Below, piece after piece: positions 1 to 8,247 of a stretch of DNA of 22,274 nt. This stretch comes from Coemansia sp. RSA 922 (taxonomy: Eukaryota; Kickxellomycota; Kickxellomycetes; Kickxellales; Kickxellaceae). The stretch spans positions 1-22,274 of the forward strand of contig JANBQS010000296.1 of assembly GCA_027577415.1 (NCBI GenBank), written 5' to 3'. Numbering within the stretch: position 1 is the first letter of the stretch; each line of letters starts with the position of its first letter. A program made the position numbers and the translations under genes. The notes under the pieces are model-generated. The model saw only the letters and a list, made by a program, of their open reading frames with translations, did no database searches and was not told the origin of the DNA.

Positions 1-2033
1 AAAAGGCGATGGAGGAGCGCAATCGCCGGATCTTGGAGCAAGCTGACAAGCGTTTGGCCAAGGAGCGTGAGGAGCGGGTGCGTGCTGAAGAGCAGCGGCT
101 TGAAAAGGAGGCGCGCGAGCGAGAAGAGCGTAGTCGTCGCCAGTGCCCTCAAGTGACCCAAGCGCCGGTTCCAGCTCCAGCCTCAGTTGTCGCATTAACT
201 GCTCCGACAAGCCCTGCTCCCAAGCAGACAGCGGATCCGTTCCCAGTCGCTATTTCTCCTCCGGCCCTAACCAAAGTACTGTCGACTCAGCTTCCCGCGC
301 CATCCGCCAGTGTGTCTGTCACCACTCCTATCGCGGCCCGCTCTCCTATCGCTCTGTTTGCCGCTGGATCAGCGTCCGACCACATCTTTGCCTCCAGTCC
401 AGGCACCCCATTGCTAGACAACGCCATGTTGCCGACGACAAATAGACCTTCGCCTAGCTTCATGGCCTCGCGTCCCTCGCTGCCAATGATCCACCCGCCC
501 GAGCTTCCCGCTACGTCACCCGAGGCATTTGATTTTGCGCCCACACGTGCGCGTGCCAACAGCGGCTCTAGCATCCGTCACCCAGCGCCAGTGTCGATGC
601 CACCTTTCATGTCTGTTGCCAGGACGTCATCGCCCTTGCCTAGTGTTGTGCCATCCGAGTTTGATGCCGAGATCATGTCGATCGTTGGGCGTGTAATGGG
701 CTCGTGCACACTCCAAGACGACCTTACCGATGGTGCTGAATGGCGCACCGAGCCCACTGACAGCTATTTGGACAGTCCGCGCGCTATGCTCCCTCAGCCC
801 AATCATACGGCGGCATTCGGTCTAAGTGACCCGCTAGGACCGCTATCAGACCTATCTGTGCGTCGAAACTCGGTGCCCGTTAACAGAGCTGGGCGCGAAG
901 GTGGCAGTGGAGGTTTGGTCAATTTCGACACCAACGGTAGCGCTAAGCAGTCCATGTCATCAACGTTGACGGGTGGGATGGAAGGCGTGTATTCGGCTTA
1001 TTGTGCGCTGGAAAAATTTAGCCGCGATAAGCGCATCCCCTCGGCTGCTGGTCTTGGCCAGGAGACGTTTGGCGGGAGCCACAGCGCGGCAGAGATTGCG
1101 CAGATGCACGGATCGATGCGCGAGGGCAGTGTGTGGGGGCTTTGCGCTAGCTACGCTAAAGCAAACCCAACAAAGTGCCGGCTGAACCATGCGGAAAGGT
1201 CCATAGCGCTTGTTCGCAGCCTGTCTGGAGCGTCGCCGACTGTACCAGCAGTGCTAGAGGCTCAGCGCTTGGCCAGTCCTGCTTCGCCCCACTTTGCTGA
1301 AACGGCGCGATCGACGCCGCCGATTCAGCTACCGATGATCGCAGAGGACCGAGTTGGCAGCAATGGGCTGTCGCAATCGCAGACTAGTGTTAGTCCCTCG
1401 CTAGCTGGGCTTTCGGCCAGATCGCAGCCTCGCTCCCCATTGATGCAGTCTCGCCAGGCAGCACCAGGGATGGCGCCGACGCGACCACCCATGACTCTGC
1501 CGATGATGCCGCAGTTTGGCCAGCCGTCGCAATCGCAAGTAGGTATGAATTACTCGCCAGTTCCACACGTCAGCCCGTCGTCGATGTTCTTTGGTCCTAT
1601 GGCGGCACATGGCTCGCAGACGCCCATCCATGGCGGTGGTAGTGGGAACATGTCCATTCGCGGGCCTGCACCACCATTCTCATTGCCCCCGTTCCAACAG
1701 TCACCGCTTGGCGCGTCTTCCCTGAGCCATGTTCACCTGAGCGATGGTCGTGGTATGACTATGATCCCGCCACCGCTGCCGTCCATGCCCATGTCGAGTA
1801 ACGGGCAGATGTTTGGCCTGCCGTCGTCGTTCAACCACCAGCTGCAAATGCGCCCGCCAAGCTCTCTGTGGCCTCCTACTAAACTTAGTGGCGGTGATTC
1901 TGTGGGCGAACTGAGCCAGGCGGCTATGCGGCAGCCGTTGATGACACGCCTTGGCTCTCCACATGCCTTCTCTCAGCAACAGCAGCAGCATTCGCAACAG
2001 CACCAATTCCACCAGCAGCATCCTCTGCACTAG
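1..2033 (+). CDS. C-terminal part of a low-complexity coiled-coil protein, possibly NST1-like (5' partial)
   Basis: The frame is open from base 3 through an ATG at 9 to a TAG at 2031-2033, so the true start probably lies left of the window. Numbering from the ATG at 9, residues 1-45 are a highly charged E/R/K helix typical of a single-helix or coiled-coil segment. Residues 50-320 are Pro/Ser/Ala-rich and look disordered. A more ordered, Tyr/Cys/Trp-containing island lies at about 325-400 (starts GVYSAYCALEKFSRDK). The tail (about 460-674) is rich in Met, Pro, Ser and Gly and ends in a Gln/His run. Charged helix, then Pro-rich linker, then one small conserved island near the C-terminus is the layout of fungal NST1 stress-response proteins, but this rests on architecture only, so no symbol is given. 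It could be any scaffold or RNA-associated low-complexity protein. The codons are regular and there is no internal intron signal I would trust. Coding is near certain; identity is weak. Confidence 0.8.
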   Translation, partial: KAMEERNRRILEQADKRLAKEREERVRAEEQRLEKEAREREERSRRQCPQVTQAPVPAPASVVALTAPTSPAPKQTADPFPVAISPPALTKVLSTQLPAPSASVSVTTPIAARSPIALFAAGSASDHIFASSPGTPLLDNAMLPTTNRPSPSFMASRPSLPMIHPPELPATSPEAFDFAPTRARANSGSSIRHPAPVSMPPFMSVARTSSPLPSVVPSEFDAEIMSIVGRVMGSCTLQDDLTDGAEWRTEPTDSYLDSPRAMLPQPNHTAAFGLSDPLGPLSDLSVRRNSVPVNRAGREGGSGGLVNFDTNGSAKQSMSSTLTGGMEGVYSAYCALEKFSRDKRIPSAAGLGQETFGGSHSAAEIAQMHGSMREGSVWGLCASYAKANPTKCRLNHAERSIALVRSLSGASPTVPAVLEAQRLASPASPHFAETARSTPPIQLPMIAEDRVGSNGLSQSQTSVSPSLAGLSARSQPRSPLMQSRQAAPGMAPTRPPMTLPMMPQFGQPSQSQVGMNYSPVPHVSPSSMFFGPMAAHGSQTPIHGGGSGNMSIRGPAPPFSLPPFQQSPLGASSLSHVHLSDGRGMTMIPPPLPSMPMSSNGQMFGLPSSFNHQLQMRPPSSLWPPTKLSGGDSVGELSQAAMRQPLMTRLGSPHAFSQQQQQHSQQHQFHQQHPLH

Positions 2034-2197
2034 CTCTACTTTTTTTCTTTCCATTCAAAGCTTGGATTTTTCAAAGAAAACTACTCTAAAACCCCAATGA
2101 ACTCAATGCAAGCCTACAAATGATAATATTTATTTATGCTATACCGTACCTATCTATCGAGTACAGAGCGAGTACAAATAGATTTACAATGGCATGA

Positions 2198-2413
2198 GAA
2201 GAAAAACCGCCTACGTCATCGCCTATACTCTTGGGAGAACAACACAAAGGTTGGCTTTGTGTGGATACCGCATGCGGTGGATATAAGTGTGACGATCCCT
2301 GCTGTTTGGAAAGCGGTCCACAGGGTTGTTTATGTGTGGATATCGCATGCGGTGGACACAAGTGTGCCGATCCAGGCTTTGTGGACAACTTCCGTAAAGG
2401 AAACCGCGTGTAA
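2198..2413 (+). CDS. Candidate Cys-rich exon or small protein containing a 25-codon tandem repeat
   Basis: An open frame between a TGA at 2195 and a TAA at 2411 encodes about 71 residues, eight of them Cys within a 36-residue stretch. The pattern CVDxACGGxKCxDP occurs twice, exactly 25 codons apart, with a CC pair and another Cys between the copies. There is no ATG in this frame (only TTG at 2231), so if it is coding it must be a downstream exon, or the relic of a gene. All three forward frames and one reverse frame are open across the repeat, so openness alone is not evidence. Differences between the two copies in this frame are all amino-acid-changing (T/I, Y/H, D/A), so there is no visible sign of purifying selection. 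I recognise no family. The neighbour downstream is a small secreted protein. Confidence 0.25.
   Translation, partial: EEKPPTSSPILLGEQHKGWLCVDTACGGYKCDDPCCLESGPQGCLCVDIACGGHKCADPGFVDNFRKGNRV
2250..2373. repeat. Imperfect direct repeat, 49-bp units at a 75-bp offset
   Basis: Bases 2250-2298 and 2325-2373 match at 42 of 49 positions, with no gaps. The shared core contains GCATGCGGTGGA, and in the first copy the core is a 12-bp palindrome (ACCGCATGCGGT at 2268-2279). The 75-bp offset is a multiple of three. Confidence 0.85.
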
Positions 2414-2497
2414 TAAACAGAAGTCGTTTGGTTTTTTAAGATGGTTTGCGCGGCCAGTTTTTGAAAACAAGGACAAGTGGTACTCGATTTGGGAGGT

Positions 2498-2504
2498 TAT
2501 AAAA
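2498..2504 (+). promoter_or_regulatory. TATA box of the small secreted protein gene
   Basis: TATAAAA lies 111 bp upstream of the ATG at 2609. It is followed by a pyrimidine-rich leader (TTCTTTCTTTC at about 2534-2544), a common layout for well-expressed fungal genes. It supports reading the 2609 ORF as an independent gene. Confidence 0.5.
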
Positions 2505-2608
2505 CAGCAGCTTGGCCGCGACCAAAATCTTGTTCTTTCTTTCTTACACGCCACTCGGCTTCTTTTGCTCTCATATTCTTTTCACACCTCCTAATCGAAT
2601 TTACGGCG

Positions 2609-2908
2609 ATGCGCTATTTTGTTGTTCTCGCAGTTATTAGCTGCCTGCTGGCTCTTTCCAACGCCCTCACGTATATTTCTATCCAAAACCTAGACCAGTA
2701 TGAGAAGGTCTACCATGCGTTCGACAGCAAGTGCCATAGAGTTAGCAGCAGGTTCAGCGGCCGATTCAACTGGGTTGCTACCAATGGAAAGATGACCTAC
2801 TACTTCAGCGACTCGTCGTGCCAAGTAAGGGTCTTCGTTGAACTTCTTACTGGTGGACATTTCACTGGAGTTCCTAGTCCCATCAAATCTTTCCGCTCTA
2901 CGGAATAA
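2609..2908 (+). CDS. Small secreted protein, 99 aa, unknown function
   Basis: I start at the ATG at 2609 because the translation then begins with a classic signal peptide: MRYFV followed by a hydrophobic core (VLAVISCLLAL) and a likely cleavage site near residue 19 (SNA). The longer open frame upstream has no plausible leader. The mature part is about 80 residues with two Cys (42 and 71), which could form one disulfide, and aromatic-rich stretches such as WVATNGKMTYYFSD suggesting a small beta fold. There are no membrane segments after the signal. A TATA box at 2498 and a pyrimidine-rich leader fit a secreted or cell-surface product. A GTAAGG at 2826 could be a donor, but reading through it gives sensible sequence to the TAA, so I keep one exon. 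I recognise no family; enzyme inhibitor, effector or cell-wall protein are all possible. Confidence 0.7.
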   Translation: MRYFVVLAVISCLLALSNALTYISIQNLDQYEKVYHAFDSKCHRVSSRFSGRFNWVATNGKMTYYFSDSSCQVRVFVELLTGGHFTGVPSPIKSFRSTE

Positions 2909-3656
2909 GTACTGAAGTTTAATTCAACCGTTGGTAACTCGTTTTTACCTCCCTCCCTCCAAAGTTTTTTTTGATTTGCTGTTTCGCTAATACATTTTTT
3001 TTCTAACTGTAACTCGCTATCTCTCTCTCGTTCTCTCTAACACTCACTATTGTTAACCGCTAACCATTCCCTCTAAACATTGCCTTCTTGATCCTCCTCT
3101 CGCTTGCCTTAAAGCGCTATGCGTTACAAAAAGAAACAAAAGTTCCACCAACGGATCCTCCCACACGACTTTATTTTGAGCCTATAAAATAAAATAATAG
3201 GGTTGGAGAGGGGTACAACGGAGTTACCAACAGTTAGCGTAAACTTCTACAGAGAGAGTACGTAGTTAATTAATTTGGTAAACTCGCGATATTCAATAAA
3301 CTTGTATTTTTTTACAACCCTAAGCACCATGCAGAAAATGTATATATGGCAGTAAATGTTGACATGAACTTCCCGATCATGCTTTAGCTGATCACTATGG
3401 CATGATCTGGACAGAGTCGGAGTAGGGTTTAGGTGATTCCATCTTTCTATTTCATGCACTTTCAGCTCTTATCAGAAGTTTGAATCTATATAATTTCTAT
3501 TTCTATTCCTTTAACGCAAATTTCACCCCCCTTTTACCAATCAACGTAGGCACACACTTTTCGCAATTCGAAATCTCGTTTATTGAACTATTGTCGGACC
3601 TACAAAACTTATATTGTTTTTAAAATGCTCTTTATTATATAATTTGGGTAGTGTAA
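2909..3656. other. Intergenic region, no gene seen
   Basis: AT-rich with pyrimidine tracts (2940-3060). It holds TATAAAATAAAATAAT near 3182 and an 8-bp inverted repeat, GATCATGC at 3375-3382 and GCATGATC at 3400-3407. Short ORFs here (for example 3247-3459 on the minus strand) have no coding character. It presumably contains the 3' end of the secreted-protein transcript and the promoter of the IF1 gene. Confidence 0.6.
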
Positions 3657-3917
3657 ATGCTCCGCACGATTGTCCAGCGCCAACGCATTATTATTGCGCC
3701 AGTTAGAGCAGCGATGCAGCAGACGACTCGGCAGTATACTGACAGATTCAGCGAGCGTGAGAACGCGTTTGAGAACAAGTATATCCGCGACCAGGAGATG
3801 AAGAAGATCCAGGCCCTGCGCGACCAACTTGAGAAGGCCAAGAAGCAGGTTGACGAGCTCGAGGCCAAGATCGGTGAGCACCACCGTGAGGCTACGTCCA
3901 AGGATCAGAAGAAGTAA
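3657..3917 (+). CDS. INH1: Mitochondrial F1F0-ATPase inhibitor, IF1/INH1 family
   Basis: The 86-aa protein begins with a basic, acid-free presequence (residues 1 to about 26, MLRTIVQRQR...) suited to mitochondrial import. It then has the IF1 inhibitory segment: FSERENAFENKYIRDQEMKK at 31-50, with the Arg/Glu/Phe spacing of this family. A C-terminal antiparallel-type coiled coil follows (about 49-75, IQALRDQLEKAKKQVDELEA). Family members bind the F1 catalytic interface and block ATP hydrolysis when the membrane potential collapses, while sparing synthesis. Length and domain order match fungal INH1/STF1 proteins, which share this fold, so STF1-type is an equally fair name. The ATG at 3657 is the first that gives a targeting sequence, and there is no intron. 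Recognition is from sequence pattern, not a search. Confidence 0.88.
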   Translation: MLRTIVQRQRIIIAPVRAAMQQTTRQYTDRFSERENAFENKYIRDQEMKKIQALRDQLEKAKKQVDELEAKIGEHHREATSKDQKK

Positions 3918-4974
3918 AGATAACGTATTTTTTAAGTCTGCCTTGGAGTTTTAGACTTGTGAGTTCCAAATACACACTTGTGTGTGCACTTGCTGCGCAC
4001 ATCAATTTAACTGCTATATACACTTGTCCATGTGAACATGATATGTGCCTTTCGGGATGATTCTGTTGGCAGGGGCTTCTTGGGCCTGCCCACGGTGTCG
4101 ATTAGATAAGCCCTTCAGGCAAGTGTCGGATAGTTATCAACTGTATTAAATAAAGGGGTTGTAAAAGTAAGAAGGTATTGTTGCGGCATTGACTGCGGGT
4201 GACGTCCACCCCTCTGTAAGCCAGGAGGGTGTCAGACCCGCTGATGGTTTAGAAACCACCATTCCGGATCAAGAAGTGCCGTCTGTCCCTAAAGCCACCT
4301 AGAATGCCGCTTCATTGAACACCTTTGTTTCTGATTGCACTGCGAATGCTCCCCGTGACTTTTACACTTCTATTGTCGCCATGCGTTCTTATTAGCAGAT
4401 TGTCGGCGCAATTAATCTGTGCAGCAGTTTGACGGCCACACAATTCCCAGCGCAAGAATGAAACATACCCCAAGAAGTCCTTAAAAGCCAAGTATGGCGC
4501 CTAGAAATTGTATAGTGGTTTTCTTTGTCTTAAAAACACACATTACATTTTTCATATCTTTTCTAGTGACGCCTTCGCTATATAAGTATTTATTTATTAT
4601 ATCTAACTTTTGCAATAGTATCTACCAGGGCTGCTGTACCGTACCGGCAGACAAAGGTCTGGTAAAGAGGGAAGGGCAGTAGTGTGATGATCAGGTGAGG
4701 TCGTATCCGGTTAGCGCAGCGCTGTGCATGCCTGAGCAAACAAGAGAAACAACAGATTCCCTTAGCTGGAGAGGGATAGAAACAATTGAAGAACGCATGT
4801 GAGGCAGTAGATAATACTGTGCATATGTTCTCACGGGTTAGGGTGGAATGCTCAGACGTATACGTAGAGCAAGCTACTTAAATAGTCAAGCATCTCTCTA
4901 CATGTCATTTTGGAAGCGGCATCTATCATCATCTACCAGTGACTCTACCTCTTCAACTCTATCAAGTATCAACC
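3918..4974. other. Long intergenic region with coding-like but broken segments
   Basis: No intact gene is visible. Three stretches read somewhat like protein but are interrupted. One runs 4038-4105 (ATG start, includes SVGRGFLGLPTVSIR, then TAA). One runs 4171-4515 in another frame with three in-frame stops. One runs 4702-4875 in the same frame as the second, with one internal stop. Stop density is only modestly below chance, so this may be a decayed gene or nothing. The right end (about 4850-4974) must include the promoter and leader of the alpha-mannosidase gene. No tRNA or terminal repeats were found. Confidence 0.4.
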
Positions 4975-7900
4975 ATGGACAGGCACATGTCGTATGTGCA
5001 AAAGCACCCTAAAGTGACCAAGGACCGTCTGGCTCACTTTATGAGCAAGAACTTGCTGCAAGACGTCAACCTGTACGCGGCGCTGTACGATGGACGAGTC
5101 AGTGGCGCGCCACACGTCAAGCTTGAGATTTGGGCTGCCAACGGGCTGGAGCGGCCTACGTTCGCAGTTGCCGTTAAGCAGGAGTACACGCCAGTTGACG
5201 TTGGTCACTCGTTTGGGCCATCGTGGGCATCACACTGGGTGCGCGCTACTCTGCAGATACCCGAGGAGTTTGCCGACAAGGAAGTGCGCTTGCTCTTCAA
5301 CCCGAGTTGCGAAGCCATGGTATGGTCTGAGACCGGCGAGCCACTACAGGGTATTACTGGCGGGAATGGCCAGGACCGACACATTGACTATGTTGTTACT
5401 AAGCGCGCGCCCCAACTATCGGAGCTGCAGCACCAGCCACTTTGCATTGTGCTGTATCTGGAGGTGGCGAGTAACGGGATGTTCGGTAACGGCGACAATT
5501 TGATTGGAGCGCCTGATCCTAATAGAAAGTTTGCATTGGAGACAGCTGATCTGGTAGTATACAACCACGATGCCTGGGCGATGTACTATGATCTCCAGAT
5601 CCTCAAGGACTTGGCTGACCCGCTTCCCGACACGCCCTCGGTACGCGCATGGCAGGCACTGGCCACGGCCAACGCAATGATCAACGAGTTTGAGCTTGGC
5701 GACCCTGATACTATCGCCAAGGCCCGAGCTATTGGCGCGCAGTTCTTTGCGGCCAAGGGCGGCGAGGCTAACCACCAAGTGTACGCTATTGGCAACTGCC
5801 ACATTGACACGGCATGGTTGTGGCCGTACGACGAGACGAAGCGCAAGATCGCGCGTAGCTGGTCAACGCAGATGGATTACATGGACCGGTATCCCGAGTA
5901 CAAGTTTGCCGCCTCGCAGGCGCAGCAGTTCGAGTGGCTACGTGTCCTGTACCCGACTCTGTTTGAGCGCGTAAAGGAAAAGGTCAAATGTGGCCAGTTT
6001 ATTCCTATCGGTGCTGCGTGGTGCGAATTTGACGCGAATCTTCCTTGCGGCGAATCTTTGGTGCGGCAGTTTCTCCTCGGACAGCGGTACTTTGAGAAAC
6101 ATTTTGGCGAGCGCTCCAAGGTATTCTGGCTTCCCGATACCTTTGGCTACTCGTCGCAGTTGCCACAGATTGTCAAGCTGGCGGGCGCCAAATATTTCTT
6201 CACTCAGAAGCTGTCGTGGAACAATATCAACAAGTTCCCGCACACTACGTTCCGCTGGATCGGCCTTGACGGCAGTCACATTCTGACGCACATGGCGCCG
6301 GCCGAGACATACACTGCGCAGGCGACCGCCCTCCAGCTGGTAGACAGCCTGAAGAAGCACAAGGACATTGCGTACTCAAACGAGAGCCTTTACCTCTACG
6401 GCAACGGCGATGGCGGCGGCGGACCACTCGAGTCCATGCTGGAGCGCCTGCGTCGCGTCGAGGACGTAGACGGCATGCCAAAAGTCAAGCACGCGCATCC
6501 GAATGAGTTTTACGAGCACGTTGAAAAGACAGCAAAGGAGCTAGTGTCGTGGAAGGGCGAGCTCTACTTTGAGCTTCACCGGGGCACGTATACGTCACAG
6601 GCACTGACCAAGAAGCTCAACCGACAGTGCGAGATGCTCCTGCGCGACATCGAAATGCTGTCGGTGATTGCGCAGACCGTCGACTCCAAGTTTGTGTACC
6701 CGGCGGAAGAGATAACGCGGATGTGGCAGCAGGTGTGCCTGAACCAATTCCACGACGTCATCCCTGGCTCGAGCATCGAAATGGTCTACGAGGACAGCAC
6801 GGCGATCTACAAAGAAGTCGTAGCCTCAGCCGTTGCACTCAAGCAGCAAGCGCTGAGCGTGTTGGTAGCCAGCTCCACCGACGCACCACACGCCACGGGC
6901 TTGGCAGTGATCAACACATCGTCGTGGGCGCGGACCGAGGTCATTGCCGTTCCAGGCTTGGTGCAGCAGGCCGGCTGCGTACAGCAAATGCGCAAGCGCG
7001 ATGACGTAGCGCTGGTCCTAGCCACAGTGCCTGGCTGCAGCGTTCACGCTGTGGATCTGTCGACTCAAGCAGCGGCAGTTGAGCAAGTCACTCCGGTGCG
7101 CGTGGTACGCGAGAAAGACGGCAGCGTAGTATTGCAGAATGCCTTTGTTGCTGCCCGCATTAGCGCCGACGGGCGGCTGACCAGCTTGCTTGACTTACAG
7201 CAGCAGCGCGAGCTGGTACCGAGTGGCGCATCTGGCAACGTGCTGGAGCTGTACGATGACCTGCCGCTCTTCTGGGACGCCTGGGACATTGAAATCTACA
7301 GCCAGGAGAAGGTGCGGCCGGTCTTGGGCGCGAGAATCACAGTTGTCGACGAAGGGCCACTGGTAGCCTCAGTCGCCGTCGAGGCCAAGGTCGGTAAGGC
7401 TAGCTCCATCCGGCAGTGGATCTCGCTGTCCGCGAGCTCAGCGCGATTGGACTTTGACTGCGATGTCGACTGGCATGAGAACCGCAAGTGCCTCAAGGTT
7501 GCCTTTACCTGGGACATTTACAGCGACCAGGCCACGTACGAGACGCAGTTTGGTGTGGTGCAGCGGCCGACGCACCGCAACACGACGTGGGATATGGCCA
7601 AATTCGAAGTATGCGCGCACAAGTTCGCCGATTTGTCGGAGTACGGGTACGGCGTGGCGCTGCTCAACGACTGCAAGTACGGGTACTCGACGCTGGCCAA
7701 CACGATGACATTGACTTTGCTCAGGGCGCCCAAGGCTCCCGACGCCAACTGCGACATGGGCCACCACTCGTTCAGGTACGCTGTGTACCCACACACCGGC
7801 ACATTCAATGAGTCTAATGTCGTGCGCGAGGCCTATCACTTTAACTTGGCTCTCTCGCATTTGCCAGTAGACTTTGGCGCAACAAATCTGGCCGCACTGT

Positions 7901-8202
7901 CGTCGTTTTTTGCCTTGGATAATGCCCCCAATGTCGTGCTTGACTCGGTCAAGGCCGCTGAAGACGATCCGCGCGATATCGTTGTTCGCCTTTACGAGTC
8001 TTACGGTGGACATGCGCGTGCCACACTATCAACATCGCTGGATGTGGTGGCTGCGCACACTGCCAATATTCTCGAAGAGAAGGATACTGAGCTGGAGCTA
8101 GGCCAGGCCGTGGCGCCTGGGCAAGGACAGTCGGTTGCGCTGAGATTCCGTCCATTTGAGATAGTGACCGTTTACTTTAGCGTCAACCCAAGCAAGAAAT
8201 AG
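4975..8202 (+). CDS. AMS1: Vacuolar-type alpha-mannosidase, glycoside hydrolase family 38
   Basis: A 1075-aa single-exon protein, close to the usual length of fungal Ams1. The GH38 signatures are in place. HIDTAWLWPYDETKRK starts at residue 276, with the His/Asp zinc ligands H276 and D278. WLPDTFGYSSQLPQ carries the likely catalytic nucleophile D388. NQFHDVIPGSSIEMVYEDS contains H593 and D594. The N-terminal ~270 residues match the Ams1-type leader domain, and the region after ~650 is the beta-rich C-terminal part. The family releases mannose from free and N-glycan-derived oligosaccharides. The fungal enzyme has no signal peptide and reaches the vacuole from the cytosol, and none is visible here. 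I start at the ATG at 4975 (context CAACCATGG); the frame stays open to a GTG at 4939 but that is not a plausible eukaryotic start. The 3' end converges on seipin, 45 bp away. Confidence 0.95.
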   Translation: MDRHMSYVQKHPKVTKDRLAHFMSKNLLQDVNLYAALYDGRVSGAPHVKLEIWAANGLERPTFAVAVKQEYTPVDVGHSFGPSWASHWVRATLQIPEEFADKEVRLLFNPSCEAMVWSETGEPLQGITGGNGQDRHIDYVVTKRAPQLSELQHQPLCIVLYLEVASNGMFGNGDNLIGAPDPNRKFALETADLVVYNHDAWAMYYDLQILKDLADPLPDTPSVRAWQALATANAMINEFELGDPDTIAKARAIGAQFFAAKGGEANHQVYAIGNCHIDTAWLWPYDETKRKIARSWSTQMDYMDRYPEYKFAASQAQQFEWLRVLYPTLFERVKEKVKCGQFIPIGAAWCEFDANLPCGESLVRQFLLGQRYFEKHFGERSKVFWLPDTFGYSSQLPQIVKLAGAKYFFTQKLSWNNINKFPHTTFRWIGLDGSHILTHMAPAETYTAQATALQLVDSLKKHKDIAYSNESLYLYGNGDGGGGPLESMLERLRRVEDVDGMPKVKHAHPNEFYEHVEKTAKELVSWKGELYFELHRGTYTSQALTKKLNRQCEMLLRDIEMLSVIAQTVDSKFVYPAEEITRMWQQVCLNQFHDVIPGSSIEMVYEDSTAIYKEVVASAVALKQQALSVLVASSTDAPHATGLAVINTSSWARTEVIAVPGLVQQAGCVQQMRKRDDVALVLATVPGCSVHAVDLSTQAAAVEQVTPVRVVREKDGSVVLQNAFVAARISADGRLTSLLDLQQQRELVPSGASGNVLELYDDLPLFWDAWDIEIYSQEKVRPVLGARITVVDEGPLVASVAVEAKVGKASSIRQWISLSASSARLDFDCDVDWHENRKCLKVAFTWDIYSDQATYETQFGVVQRPTHRNTTWDMAKFEVCAHKFADLSEYGYGVALLNDCKYGYSTLANTMTLTLLRAPKAPDANCDMGHHSFRYAVYPHTGTFNESNVVREAYHFNLALSHLPVDFGATNLAALSSFFALDNAPNVVLDSVKAAEDDPRDIVVRLYESYGGHARATLSTSLDVVAAHTANILEEKDTELELGQAVAPGQGQSVALRFRPFEIVTVYFSVNPSKK

Positions 8203-8247
8203 GGATGACATGTATTCAACATATGGATATTCATTTTAATATATGGC

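Noticed and set aside
4050..4105. GGCAGG...CCTGCC hairpin as a terminator
   Set aside because: The stem is only six pairs with a long loop, and intrinsic terminators are not expected in a eukaryotic nuclear genome.
4494..4682. 62-codon plus-strand ORF in the spacer before the alpha-mannosidase
   Set aside because: AT-rich, hydrophobic by composition, no leader or partner exon, and it overlaps the broken coding-like frames without matching them.
4939..4974. Longer N-terminus of the alpha-mannosidase from a GTG codon
   Set aside because: GTG is not a normal start in fungal nuclear genes, and the ATG at 4975 has good context and matches the usual family start.
7438..8013. 191-codon minus-strand ORF inside the alpha-mannosidase
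   Set aside because: It is the antisense shadow of a GC-rich conserved coding region and has no domain of its own.
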